Shown piece by piece: positions 1-6,738 of a DNA stretch of 18,553 nucleotides; position 1 is the stretch's first letter; each line of letters begins with the position of its first letter. Made by a program: the position numbers and the translations under genes. This DNA comes from JAXGPP01 sp964436865 (GTDB lineage Bacteria > Planctomycetota > Planctomycetia > Pirellulales > Thermoguttaceae), in NCBI GenBank assembly GCA_964436865.1, contig CAYTFK010000122.1:1-18553 (forward strand), read 5' to 3'. The notes beneath the pieces were generated by a model. That model saw nothing but the letters and a program-made list of their open reading frames with translations, was not told where the DNA came from and did no database searches.

Positions 1-170
1 GGCGTTTCGCTTCGCCCGGCCGCCAGCCCTTCACGGCCGTCTTCCTGTGCGGAGCGAGCGCTCACCAGGCCCCATCGCGTGGCCGCTTCCCCCTCCTCCA
101 CTTCGCCGGTACACTACAGGGTTTCAATGGCGGAACAACAGGGATTCCATAGTCTCAGGAGAGCTGACCA

Positions 171-1355
171 ATGGCCAAAAAAACAATCAGCGACGTAGAC
201 GTGAAGGGCAAGAAAGTCCTCATCCGCGTGGACTTTAACGTCCCCCTCGACGACCAGGGCCGCGTCACCGACGACCGCCGGGTGCGCGAGGCCCTCCCCT
301 CCATCCGCTCGGTCCTCGATCGCGGCGGCGCGCTCATCCTCATGAGCCACCTCGGCCGCCCCAAGGACGCCCCCGAGCCCAAGTACAGCCTCCGCCCCGC
401 CGCCGAGAAACTCGCCGAGCTGCTCGGCAAGCCCGTCGCCTTCGCCACCGACACCGTCGGTCCCGACGCCAAGGCCAAGGCCGCCGCGCTCAAGCCGGGT
501 GAAGTGCTCGTGCTCGAGAACCTCCGCTTCCAGAAGGGGGAGAAGAAAGGCGATCCCGAATTCGCCCAGACCCTGGCCGGCATGGCCGACGTCTACTGCA
601 ACGACGCCTTCGGCACCTGCCACCGTACCGACGCCTCGATGGTCGCCGTCCCCAAGGCCATGGGCAAGAAGCCCAAGGTCGTCGGTTTCCTCGTTGAGAA
701 GGAGATCCGCTACCTGAACGACGCCATCGCCCAGCCCGAGCGCCCCTTCGTCGCCATCCTCGGCGGCGCGAAGGTCTCCGACAAGATCCCCGTGATCCAG
801 AACCTGCTCAAGATCTGCGACAAGGTCCTCATCGGCGGCGCGATGGCCTATACCTTCTCCCTCGCCCAGGGCGGCAAGGTCGGTGGCAGCCTGGTCGAAC
901 CTGACAAGGTCGACCTGGCCAAGGAACTCCTCGCCGCCGGCGGCAGCAAGCTCGTGCTTCCCGTCGACACCCACTGCGGCGACAAGTTCGCGGCCGACGC
1001 CAACAAGAAGATCGTCCCCGCCGGCGAGATCCCCGACGGCTACCAGGGACTCGACATCGGCCCCAAAACGGCCGACGAGTACGCCAGGATCGTTCGCGGC
1101 GCGAAGACCGTCGTCTGGAACGGCCCGATGGGCGTCTTCGAAATGCCCCCATTTGACGAAGGCACCAAGAAGGTGGCCCAGGCGATCGCCGAGAGCCAGT
1201 CCACCAGCATCATCGGCGGCGGCGACAGCGCCGCGGCCGTCCAACAGTTGGGCTTCGCCGACAAGGTCAGCCACGTCTCCACCGGCGGCGGCGCAAGCCT
1301 GGCGATGCTCGAAGGCCAGAAGTTTGAAGCCGTCGAACTGCTCGACGAAAAATAG
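171..1355 (+). CDS. pgk: Phosphoglycerate kinase
   Basis: Cytosolic glycolytic enzyme that transfers the acyl phosphate of 1,3-bisphosphoglycerate to ADP, giving ATP and 3-phosphoglycerate. The 394 residues match the usual length of bacterial PGK. Visible family signatures are RVDFNVPLD (19-27), SHLGRPK (59-65), LENLRF (115-120), CNDAFGTCHR (143-152), LGGAKVSDKI (197-206), VVWNGPMGVFE (314-324), IIGGGDSAAA (347-356) and the C-terminal STGGGASL (370-377). The start is fixed by AGGAGAG at 157-163, seven nucleotides before the ATG. Third codon positions are almost all C or G, more so than in neighbouring genes, as expected for a highly expressed gene. It stands alone on its strand and faces the TadG-like gene. 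Identification is certain from the motifs. Confidence 0.98.
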   Translation: MAKKTISDVDVKGKKVLIRVDFNVPLDDQGRVTDDRRVREALPSIRSVLDRGGALILMSHLGRPKDAPEPKYSLRPAAEKLAELLGKPVAFATDTVGPDAKAKAAALKPGEVLVLENLRFQKGEKKGDPEFAQTLAGMADVYCNDAFGTCHRTDASMVAVPKAMGKKPKVVGFLVEKEIRYLNDAIAQPERPFVAILGGAKVSDKIPVIQNLLKICDKVLIGGAMAYTFSLAQGGKVGGSLVEPDKVDLAKELLAAGGSKLVLPVDTHCGDKFAADANKKIVPAGEIPDGYQGLDIGPKTADEYARIVRGAKTVVWNGPMGVFEMPPFDEGTKKVAQAIAESQSTSIIGGGDSAAAVQQLGFADKVSHVSTGGGASLAMLEGQKFEAVELLDEK

Positions 1356-1371
1356 AACCAGCCCGCCCGCC

Positions 1372-1412
1372 TCACGCTCCACCCGGCTCAAAACAGCCCG
1401 CGTGGAGCGTGA
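1372..1412 (+). terminator. Hairpin just after pgk
   Basis: The inverted repeat TCACGCTCCAC (1372-1382) and GTGGAGCGTGA (1402-1412) pairs perfectly over 11 bp. Inside it, GGCT (1385-1388) and AGCC (1395-1398) form a second stem. It starts 17 nt after the pgk stop. No T-run follows, so it may protect the mRNA 3' end or pause polymerase, with the real termination at the next hairpin. Confidence 0.5.
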
Positions 1413-1438
1413 CCGCGACGGCGCCGCGCAAAGAAACG

Positions 1439-1489
1439 CCCCCAGTCCGCCCGCGCGCGGGGGAGACGTCGCGCACGGGCTGCTGGGGG
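1439..1489. terminator. Bidirectional terminator between convergent genes
   Basis: CCCCCAG (1439-1445) pairs with CTGGGGG (1483-1489). Further pairs form inside, such as GCCCG (1449-1453) with CGGGC (1476-1480). On the plus strand GTTTGCTT-like sequence follows. On the minus strand the hairpin is followed by CGTTTCTTTG. It lies between the convergent stops of pgk and the TadG-like gene, so it can serve both. The T-runs are short, so strength is uncertain. Confidence 0.6.
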
Positions 1490-1505
1490 TTTGCTTCCGG
1501 CGGTC

Positions 1506-2648
1506 TCAGCGGACCAGCCAAACCGGTGAATAGATAAAATCCGATCGTGCCGGGCCCGTATCGGGGATTCCGCCGCGGAGGACGACGTCGGCCGGCTGGA
1601 TGATCACCTTCTTTGTCTTCTTGCTGCTGCCGCTCATGTCGACGTGCAGGATCCGCACTCCCACGAACTTCACAATCGTATAAGTGGCATTGTTGCCCGG
1701 ACCCGTAACACTGCGGAAGATCGGGATGATCCGCGGCTGCCCCTTGATCGCGGTCAGCGCGTCCTTCATCCCCGCGCTGATGCCCGTGTCGCCGTTAAGG
1801 TATAACTCGCCGGCGTCATTGAACTCGAGGCTCCCGCCGATATAGTCGAGATCCTCCTTGGAAATGCCGTGACGGATCTGCCGTTCGAGATCGCGCGTGC
1901 TGTTGTTGCTGCTGCCGATGTCGACCGTCCCGCGGTTGCCCGGCGAGCCGGTCCCCTGTGGGAAGAGGTTGGCCTCGTACACGCCGTCCCCTCCCGCGCG
2001 TATTTCCCGCGCGTCCTGGTCCCAAGTGAAATCGTCGTTCTTGGTGGCGTTGGGATCAGACAGACCTTCCCAGGTCTCTTCATCCAGCGCGAACGGGAGG
2101 ATTTCGAGGTTTTCGCCGGTACTGGGGATGCGGAAGCCGCGGAAGTTGTTGATGAATGTCGCGGTCGCCCGGCCGTCCAAGGGCGCACTGTTGTAGCCCA
2201 GCACGCGCGCAAAATACAGCGGCACCTCGCCGTTCTGCTGGTTGGTCCGGCGAACACGCAGCCGCACCGCGTTGAAACGGCTCGCATCGCTGGTATCCAG
2301 CGCCGCGCTCGGGTTCGTGAAATCGGCAAGGTAGCCGATCTCGACGTCATTGTCGGCCAAACCCGGCGCGTCGCCCCCAATCAGGTTCAGCGACGCAAAC
2401 CGGTCGGCGCTCGCCCGCGCCGCCAGTGCCGCATCCTCGGGGCTGGTGTCGTTCACGTTGCGCGCCAGCAGGTCCCACGCGGCCGACATCGCGGCGGCAT
2501 CCGCGCTGCGCTGCATCTCCGAGTCGACCACGTACAGGTAGCCCACGTCGATTGACAGGGCCAGGATGCCCATCATGCACACCATCAGCAGCACGGTGAG
2601 CACCAGGACGTTGCCGCGACGGGCAGGAAGACGGCGATTCTGTCTCAT
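1506..2648 (-). CDS. TadG-like (Flp pilus-assembly) membrane-anchored protein
   Basis: A 380-residue protein of the TadG-like family (N-terminal Tad domain), associated with Flp/Tad pilus systems and common in planctomycetes. The N-terminus has a short basic head (RQNRRLPARRGN) and then one hydrophobic segment (about 13-42, NVLVLTVLL...SIDVGYLYVV). The hallmark stretch MQRSADAAAMSAAWDLL follows it. The rest should lie outside the cytoplasmic membrane; it contains a GNRGTVDIGSSNNST segment that I associate with planctomycete members. AAGGAA at 2656-2661, seven nucleotides before the ATG, supports the start. It lies 49 nt downstream of the secreted-protein gene, so the two are probably cotranscribed. 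No TadA ATPase, TadE or pilin is in the window, so a role in a real pilus is inference; it may instead be a pseudopilus or envelope component. Confidence 0.85.
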   Translation of the reverse strand: MRQNRRLPARRGNVLVLTVLLMVCMMGILALSIDVGYLYVVDSEMQRSADAAAMSAAWDLLARNVNDTSPEDAALAARASADRFASLNLIGGDAPGLADNDVEIGYLADFTNPSAALDTSDASRFNAVRLRVRRTNQQNGEVPLYFARVLGYNSAPLDGRATATFINNFRGFRIPSTGENLEILPFALDEETWEGLSDPNATKNDDFTWDQDAREIRAGGDGVYEANLFPQGTGSPGNRGTVDIGSSNNSTRDLERQIRHGISKEDLDYIGGSLEFNDAGELYLNGDTGISAGMKDALTAIKGQPRIIPIFRSVTGPGNNATYTIVKFVGVRILHVDMSGSSKKTKKVIIQPADVVLRGGIPDTGPARSDFIYSPVWLVR

Positions 2649-2697
2649 GACTTTATTCCTTCAGCAGAAGCTGTTGCTCCTTGATGGGCCGCGTGAA

Positions 2698-3345
2698 TCA
2701 CTGGACGTGGACCTGGGCCTCCACGGGCACCTCGTAGACATGCCCGTCTACCGTGTGGATGCGGACCCGCTTCAACGTCAGTGAGTCGACCCGATTCCCG
2801 CCGTAAATCGCACCGGAGTCGGAAACAGAAACCGCCGGATTGTAGCCGTTCAAGTTCGCCAGCGACGTCGGAACGGCCGTGCGCAATCCGTTCGGTGCGC
2901 CGAAATTGCCCCACGTCTGCGAGGTGCCGTTGAGGATCTCGAACACGAGTTGCCCGTTCAACAGGCGCATGCTCTGCGTCCACGTCACGGTTTCGCCCGT
3001 CTGCGACATGATGGCGAAATTCGTCACGCTCCGATCCTGATACGGCACCTCGCCCTCCCACACCTGCAGGGCGAGTCCGCCGGGTACGAACTCCGGCTGG
3101 CTCTGATGGTTGATCTCGAAGGAGGCGTGGTACCATTCCACATTGCCCACCGGCGACATCAGGCAGGCAACCTGCGGAGCATCGACTTCCCAGTTGGGAT
3201 CGCCGATCTTCAGCTCCCAGTCCTCCTCGACGCGGACGATTTGGGGCCACTCAGCCAATGCCGTGTTGGCAATGAACGCAGAAATGACCAGTACCAATAA
3301 GCCGATGAGCCCCCAGCGCATACAATCCACGCGATGGCCTGACAT
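2698..3345 (-). CDS. Secreted protein of unknown function, paired with TadG-like gene
   Basis: I do not recognise a characterised family. The open frame runs further upstream, but GGGAGGT at 3351-3357, five nucleotides before the ATG at 3345, marks this start and gives 215 residues. The N-terminus MSGHRVDCMRWG followed by GLIGLLVLVISAFIANTALA is a clear Sec signal peptide, with likely cleavage after ALA. The mature part is rich in aromatic residues and beta-prone (EWPQIVRVEEDWEL...), with a LANLNGYNP segment and no cysteine pair or catalytic motif I can name. It comes first in a two-gene unit with the TadG-like gene, which suggests a joint envelope or pseudopilus role. That role is inferred only from adjacency. 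The gene itself looks solid: signal peptide, ribosome site and uninterrupted frame. Confidence 0.8.
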   Translation of the reverse strand: MSGHRVDCMRWGLIGLLVLVISAFIANTALAEWPQIVRVEEDWELKIGDPNWEVDAPQVACLMSPVGNVEWYHASFEINHQSQPEFVPGGLALQVWEGEVPYQDRSVTNFAIMSQTGETVTWTQSMRLLNGQLVFEILNGTSQTWGNFGAPNGLRTAVPTSLANLNGYNPAVSVSDSGAIYGGNRVDSLTLKRVRIHTVDGHVYEVPVEAQVHVQ

Positions 3346-3370
3346 AACCAACCTCCCAGAGAGAAACCGC

Positions 3371-3387
3371 TCCTGCCGGCTGCAGGA
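3371..3387 (-). other. Leader hairpin upstream of the secreted-protein gene
   Basis: TCCTGC (3371-3376) and GCAGGA (3382-3387) form a perfect 6-bp stem with a 5-nt loop. It sits 13 nt upstream of the GGGAGGT ribosome site of the gene starting at 3345, so it would fold in that mRNA leader. No T-run follows on the minus strand, so it is not a typical terminator. Confidence 0.4.
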
Positions 3388-3497
3388 ATCAAAACGACGA
3401 TGGGTCGACGATAAGCTTGGCTGAAAAGGTTCGGCGGGCGGGCTCGGCCCCCGGAGGTGCTCGCCTATCAACAACCGTAGGTCAACTTTTTGAAAGA

Positions 3498-3522
3498 GGC
3501 AAATCCCGGCCGCGTTTTTGCC
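3498..3522 (-). terminator. Possible terminator after the dihydrouridine synthase gene
   Basis: GGCAAA and TTTGCC pair over 6 bp around a GC-rich 13-nt loop, starting two nucleotides beyond the stop codon at 3525. On the minus strand the stem is followed by TCTTTC, a broken T-run. It separates this gene from the secreted-protein gene 180 nt further on. The stem is short, so confidence is modest. Confidence 0.4.
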
Positions 3523-3524
3523 AT

Positions 3525-4589
3525 TCAAACCTGGCAATTGTCCTCGTCAGGGTCCGTCTCTAGCGAGAAGGGCCGCCCCGGCAGATCGTCGCGGTACCAC
3601 CGCTCGAGCACGGCGTGCCAGTCGGCAGGCCTGCGCACACCAACGAAGGCGTCACGTACGTCTTCGCGCTCGGGGTGCAGGCGCGCGTACTTGATTCCGA
3701 AGGTCCGCATCACACCCAGGCAACGATCGGGACCATAGAGCGCCTGGGCCAGTCGGTAATGCTCCGTCATCACGTCCCGTTGCTCCAGCAAGCCCGGCGG
3801 CTCCGGCAGCGGTAACCCCGCCGCCAGCGCGCGGGCCTGCCGGAAGATCCACGGATTGCCAATCGCGCCACGGGCCACCGTGACGCCGTCCACGCCAGTC
3901 TTGGCCATCATCTGGAAGCAGGCCGGCGCCGAGAACAAATCGCCGCTTCCGAGCACCACCCGCTCCCCCGCATGGCGTTTTACCTCGGCAAGGAAACTCC
4001 AGACACTCGGTCCGGCGTACCGCTGCCGGACGGTGCGGCCGTGTACCGTGATTGCCGCCACGCCACGGGCAAACGCGCCGTCAAACACCGCATAGAACTT
4101 GTCGCGGCTCTCGGCGGAGTCGTCCATGCCGCGGCGCATCTTCACTGTCACCGGAATGGTCCCCGGCACGGCGTCGCGCACCCGGCTCACAATTTCCAAC
4201 GCCGTTGCCGGATCGCTCAATAGGTAGCCGCCGCGGCACTTGCCGAGCACTTTCTTCACCGGGCAGCCAAAGTTGATGTCGATCACGTCAAATCCCGCCG
4301 CGACCAGCCGCATGGCTGCCGAGCCGAAGAGATTCGGGTCCGCCCCCATCAACTGAGCCCCAGCCGGGCGGTCCTCGTCGCTCACGTGCAGGTAACGCCG
4401 CGCCTTATGCCCCTTCGTCACATTGAGAACGAACTGGTCGAGCATCACCTCGCAGACCGTGTACCCCGCGCCCAGGCGGCGGGCGATTACTCGCATCGGC
4501 CAGTCGCTGTAGCCGCTCAGCGCCGCCTGCACAATGGGAAAATCGATCGCCAGCGATCCGAGGCGAAGGGGCGTGTCAAGTTGGCGCAT
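3525..4589 (-). CDS. dus: tRNA-dihydrouridine synthase (DusB-like)
   Basis: Flavin enzyme of the Dus family (COG0042) that reduces uridines in tRNA D-loops to dihydrouridine with NADPH. With the ATG at 4589 the protein has 354 residues. Motifs in order are QAALSGYSDWPMR (21-33, matching APMAGxTDxPFR of the family), INFGCPVKKV (105-114) with Cys109 at the place of the catalytic Cys100 of E. coli DusB, VTVKMRRGM, ITVHGRT, LGSGD, and VARGAIGNPWIF in the FMN phosphate region. The open frame runs 88 codons further upstream, but that part overlaps zwf and looks like noise, while residue 1 here fits the family start. Only a weak GGA lies upstream, so translation may be coupled to zwf, which ends 61 nt before. 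Which uridine it modifies cannot be told. Confidence 0.92.
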   Translation of the reverse strand: MRQLDTPLRLGSLAIDFPIVQAALSGYSDWPMRVIARRLGAGYTVCEVMLDQFVLNVTKGHKARRYLHVSDEDRPAGAQLMGADPNLFGSAAMRLVAAGFDVIDINFGCPVKKVLGKCRGGYLLSDPATALEIVSRVRDAVPGTIPVTVKMRRGMDDSAESRDKFYAVFDGAFARGVAAITVHGRTVRQRYAGPSVWSFLAEVKRHAGERVVLGSGDLFSAPACFQMMAKTGVDGVTVARGAIGNPWIFRQARALAAGLPLPEPPGLLEQRDVMTEHYRLAQALYGPDRCLGVMRTFGIKYARLHPEREDVRDAFVGVRRPADWHAVLERWYRDDLPGRPFSLETDPDEDNCQV

Positions 4590-4650
4590 GGATGATCCGG
4601 CAGCGTTCCAGGGCGGAATCTCAATGATACCCCAGTCTTGCGAGACCGTC

Positions 4651-6102
4651 TCAGTGCAGCACCGGGCAGACGTCGAACCAGTGACGGCCCTGAGCGGACA
4701 TCCAATCGGATGAATTGGCCGGCCCCCACCCTCCCGGCTCGTAGACCGACAATTCGGGCCGATCGACCGATTCCCAGGCCGCCAGGATGGGATCGATGAT
4801 CCCCCACGCCAGTTCGACCTCGTCCGACCGGGCAAACAGGCTGGCGTCGCCATTCATCACGTCCAGCAGCAGCCGCTGGTACGAGTCGGGGATGCGGCCC
4901 GCAAATGCCCGGCGGAAGTTGAAATCCAGATCGGTCATCCGCAGCCTCATGCCGGCGTCGGGAACTTTGGTCTGGAACTGAAGCTGAATGCCTTCGGCAG
5001 GCTGGATCTGCAGTACCAGGCGGTTCGACTCGTAAGTCGTCCGCGGTTCGCTCTCGAACAGCATATGAGGTGGTTCGCGAAACTGGATCACGATCTGCGT
5101 CGTGCGGCACGACATGCCCTTGCCGGAACGGAGATAGAACGGGACTCCCTTCCAACGCCAGTTCTCCACGCAGAACCGCACTGCGGCAAACGTCGCCGTG
5201 CGACTGCCTTCGGCCACGCCCGGCTCGCCCGCATAGGTGCCATACTGGCCGCGAAGGGTGGCGGCCGCGACCTGCTCGACCGTCATCGGAGGGATCGCGC
5301 GGAGCACCTTCACCTTCTCGTCGCGGATCGAGTCGGCCGAAAAGACTGCCGGGGCCTCCATGGCCGTCAGCGTCAGAAGTTGGAGCAGGTGGTTCTGAAA
5401 CATGTCGCGAACCACGCCCGTCGAGTCGTAATAGCCCGCCCGGTGCCCGATCGTCCCCTCCTCGGCGGCTGTGATTTGAACATGATCGATGTAATTGCGA
5501 TTCCAGATCGGCTCGAAGATCGTATTGGCGAAGCGGAGCACAAGCACATTCTGGACCGTCTCTTTACCCAGGTAATGATCGATACGATACACTTGGCTCT
5601 CAGCAAACGCCCGGTGCAGCACCTCATTGAGCTGCCGGGCGCTGGCGCAGTCAGTACCGAAAGGTTTCTCGATCACCACCCGCCTTGGGGCCGCAGACTC
5701 ATCGGCCATGCCCAACGCTCCCAGGTTGTCGATCGCCGGTTGGTAAAGCTGGGGCGCGGTGGCGAGGTAATAGATCCGTGTGACACGACCTCCGTCCAGC
5801 CGGTCAAGCTCCGCCGCCAGCGACCGAACCTCGTCGGCACGTTGCACGTCGCCCGCCTGGTAGAAGACCGACGGGGCAAAGCTCTGCCAGCACGCCGGAT
5901 CGAACGCGGCGCCGACAAACTCTCCCACCGATTGGGCGAGCTTCTCGCGCCAAGACTCGTGGCTGAAAACGGTTCGGGCAATCCCCACCACCCGCGTGTC
6001 GGGCGGAAGTCGCTTCTTGCGGTGCAACTCGTACAGAGCCGGAATGAGTTTTCGGCTAGTCAGGTCCCCCGACGCGCCAAAGATGACGATGGTCTGTGCC
6101 AT
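4651..6102 (-). CDS. zwf: Glucose-6-phosphate 1-dehydrogenase
   Basis: First enzyme of the oxidative pentose phosphate pathway; it oxidises glucose 6-phosphate to 6-phosphogluconolactone with NADP+ or NAD+. At 483 residues it is of normal bacterial length. Visible are the dinucleotide-binding IFGASGDLTSRK (7-18), EKPFG (145-149), the substrate and catalytic signature RIDHYLGKE (173-181, His177 being the usual catalytic pair member) and FEPIWNRNYIDHVQI. GGGAGGA at 6109-6115, six nucleotides before the ATG, fixes the start. It is divergent from feoA, sharing a 193-nt upstream region, and is followed by dus. No phosphogluconolactonase or 6-phosphogluconate dehydrogenase gene, frequent partners elsewhere, is beside it. 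Confidence 0.98.
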   Translation of the reverse strand: MAQTIVIFGASGDLTSRKLIPALYELHRKKRLPPDTRVVGIARTVFSHESWREKLAQSVGEFVGAAFDPACWQSFAPSVFYQAGDVQRADEVRSLAAELDRLDGGRVTRIYYLATAPQLYQPAIDNLGALGMADESAAPRRVVIEKPFGTDCASARQLNEVLHRAFAESQVYRIDHYLGKETVQNVLVLRFANTIFEPIWNRNYIDHVQITAAEEGTIGHRAGYYDSTGVVRDMFQNHLLQLLTLTAMEAPAVFSADSIRDEKVKVLRAIPPMTVEQVAAATLRGQYGTYAGEPGVAEGSRTATFAAVRFCVENWRWKGVPFYLRSGKGMSCRTTQIVIQFREPPHMLFESEPRTTYESNRLVLQIQPAEGIQLQFQTKVPDAGMRLRMTDLDFNFRRAFAGRIPDSYQRLLLDVMNGDASLFARSDEVELAWGIIDPILAAWESVDRPELSVYEPGGWGPANSSDWMSAQGRHWFDVCPVLH

Positions 6103-6216
6103 ACAACGTCCTCCCCCAGTCTGGAGTAATTCTCATGATTGTTGCCCCAAACCGCCCTCAGGCAAGGCAATTCTTCCTGCTGAAGCCAGATCGCCAGACG
6201 ATATTTTTCACACGGC

Positions 6217-6245
6217 TTGATAAGGGTAGGGGTTTGTCTTAGAAT
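6217..6245 (+). promoter_or_regulatory. Sigma70-type promoter of the feo operon
   Basis: TTGATA (6217-6222) and TAGAAT (6240-6245) are separated by exactly 17 bp; each matches five of six consensus bases. Transcription would start near 6252, just before the Fur-box-like palindrome and about 44 nt before the feoA ATG chosen here. Confidence 0.65.
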
Positions 6246-6260
6246 TGATCGTGTTGCAAG

Positions 6261-6275
6261 TGAGAATGATTCTCA
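6261..6275. promoter_or_regulatory. Fur box-like operator before feoA
   Basis: TGAGAATGATTCTCA is a perfect palindrome of 7-1-7 form. It differs from the classical Fur consensus TGATAATNATTATCA by one base in each half. It lies at about +10 to +24 of the predicted feo transcript, where a bound repressor would block polymerase. TGCAA (6255-6259) and TTGCA (6279-6283) flank it, slightly off symmetry. Position before iron-uptake genes strongly supports iron-dependent control by a Fur-family repressor; binding is inferred. Confidence 0.75.
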
Positions 6276-6295
6276 GTTTTGCACATCCCTCCCCC

Positions 6296-6553
6296 ATGCC
6301 TCCGGAAAGCCTCGCCGTGGATGGCCTGATACCTCTGAATCGCTTGCAGCCCGGCCAATCTGCCTCCGTAAGCCGCATTGTCGGTCGTCCCGACCATGTG
6401 CATCGGTTGGAGGAGTTTGGTCTACGTGGCGGCACGAAGATCCAGATGTTTCGCCAGGGCAACCCGTGCATCATTCGCATGGCCGGCAACAAGATTTGCC
6501 TGCGGGCCGACGAGATGCTTGATATCCTGGTTGTGCCCGCGCACGCCGGCTGA
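6296..6553 (+). CDS. feoA: FeoA, small SH3-like protein of ferrous iron transport
   Basis: Cytoplasmic partner of the FeoB Fe(II) transporter, thought to modulate it. The 85 residues match the family. The pattern PLNRLQPGQSASVSRIVG, then RLEEFGLRGGTKIQMFRQG, then PCIIRMAGNKICLRADEMLDILV is the FeoA beta-barrel with the usual L-x-E/D-x-G-L-x-x-G turn. The start is not certain: there is no clear ribosome site, and in-frame ATGs at 6245 and 6266 overlap the promoter and operator, so MPPESL at 6296 is preferred. It is first in the operon after the Fur-like operator. The gap to feoB is 185 nt with the start chosen there, longer than is usual for feo operons. Confidence 0.9.
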   Translation: MPPESLAVDGLIPLNRLQPGQSASVSRIVGRPDHVHRLEEFGLRGGTKIQMFRQGNPCIIRMAGNKICLRADEMLDILVVPAHAG

Positions 6554-6738
6554 TCGGCGGACGCAGTCGCGCGATCCCTGGGGCAGGTGGGCCGGTGATG
6601 GCGAGAACCCAACGAGTCACCTCCACGTAGCCGAGAGGTACCGCTTCATATCCTCTGGTGGCACCGCCGGTGGCAGGCCATTCGCCGGAGCTCACAGCGG
6701 GCGAACCACCCGGCTTATCTGATCCACTTGCCGGCTCC

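Noticed and set aside
93..115. TACACT with an upstream TTCCCC as a pgk promoter
   Set aside because: The -10 match is fair and the spacing 17 bp, but the -35 is poor and the region is too GC-rich to be convincing.
114..1391. A 425-codon open frame on the minus strand opposite pgk
   Set aside because: It arises from the extreme GC3 of pgk, has a low-complexity Gly/Ala/Asp/Leu composition and shows no family motif.
3346..3537. 64-codon upstream extension of the secreted protein
   Set aside because: The strong ribosome site and signal peptide begin at 3345; the extension would bury the signal peptide.
4590..4853. 88-codon N-terminal extension of the dihydrouridine synthase
   Set aside because: It overlaps the zwf coding end and does not resemble the family; the ATG at 4589 fits.
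6658..6738. GTG start adding 27 residues to FeoB
   Set aside because: The residues are Pro/Gly-rich and lie outside the G domain. No ribosome site is at proper distance, although the ATG at 6739 also lacks a clear one, so the choice stays open.
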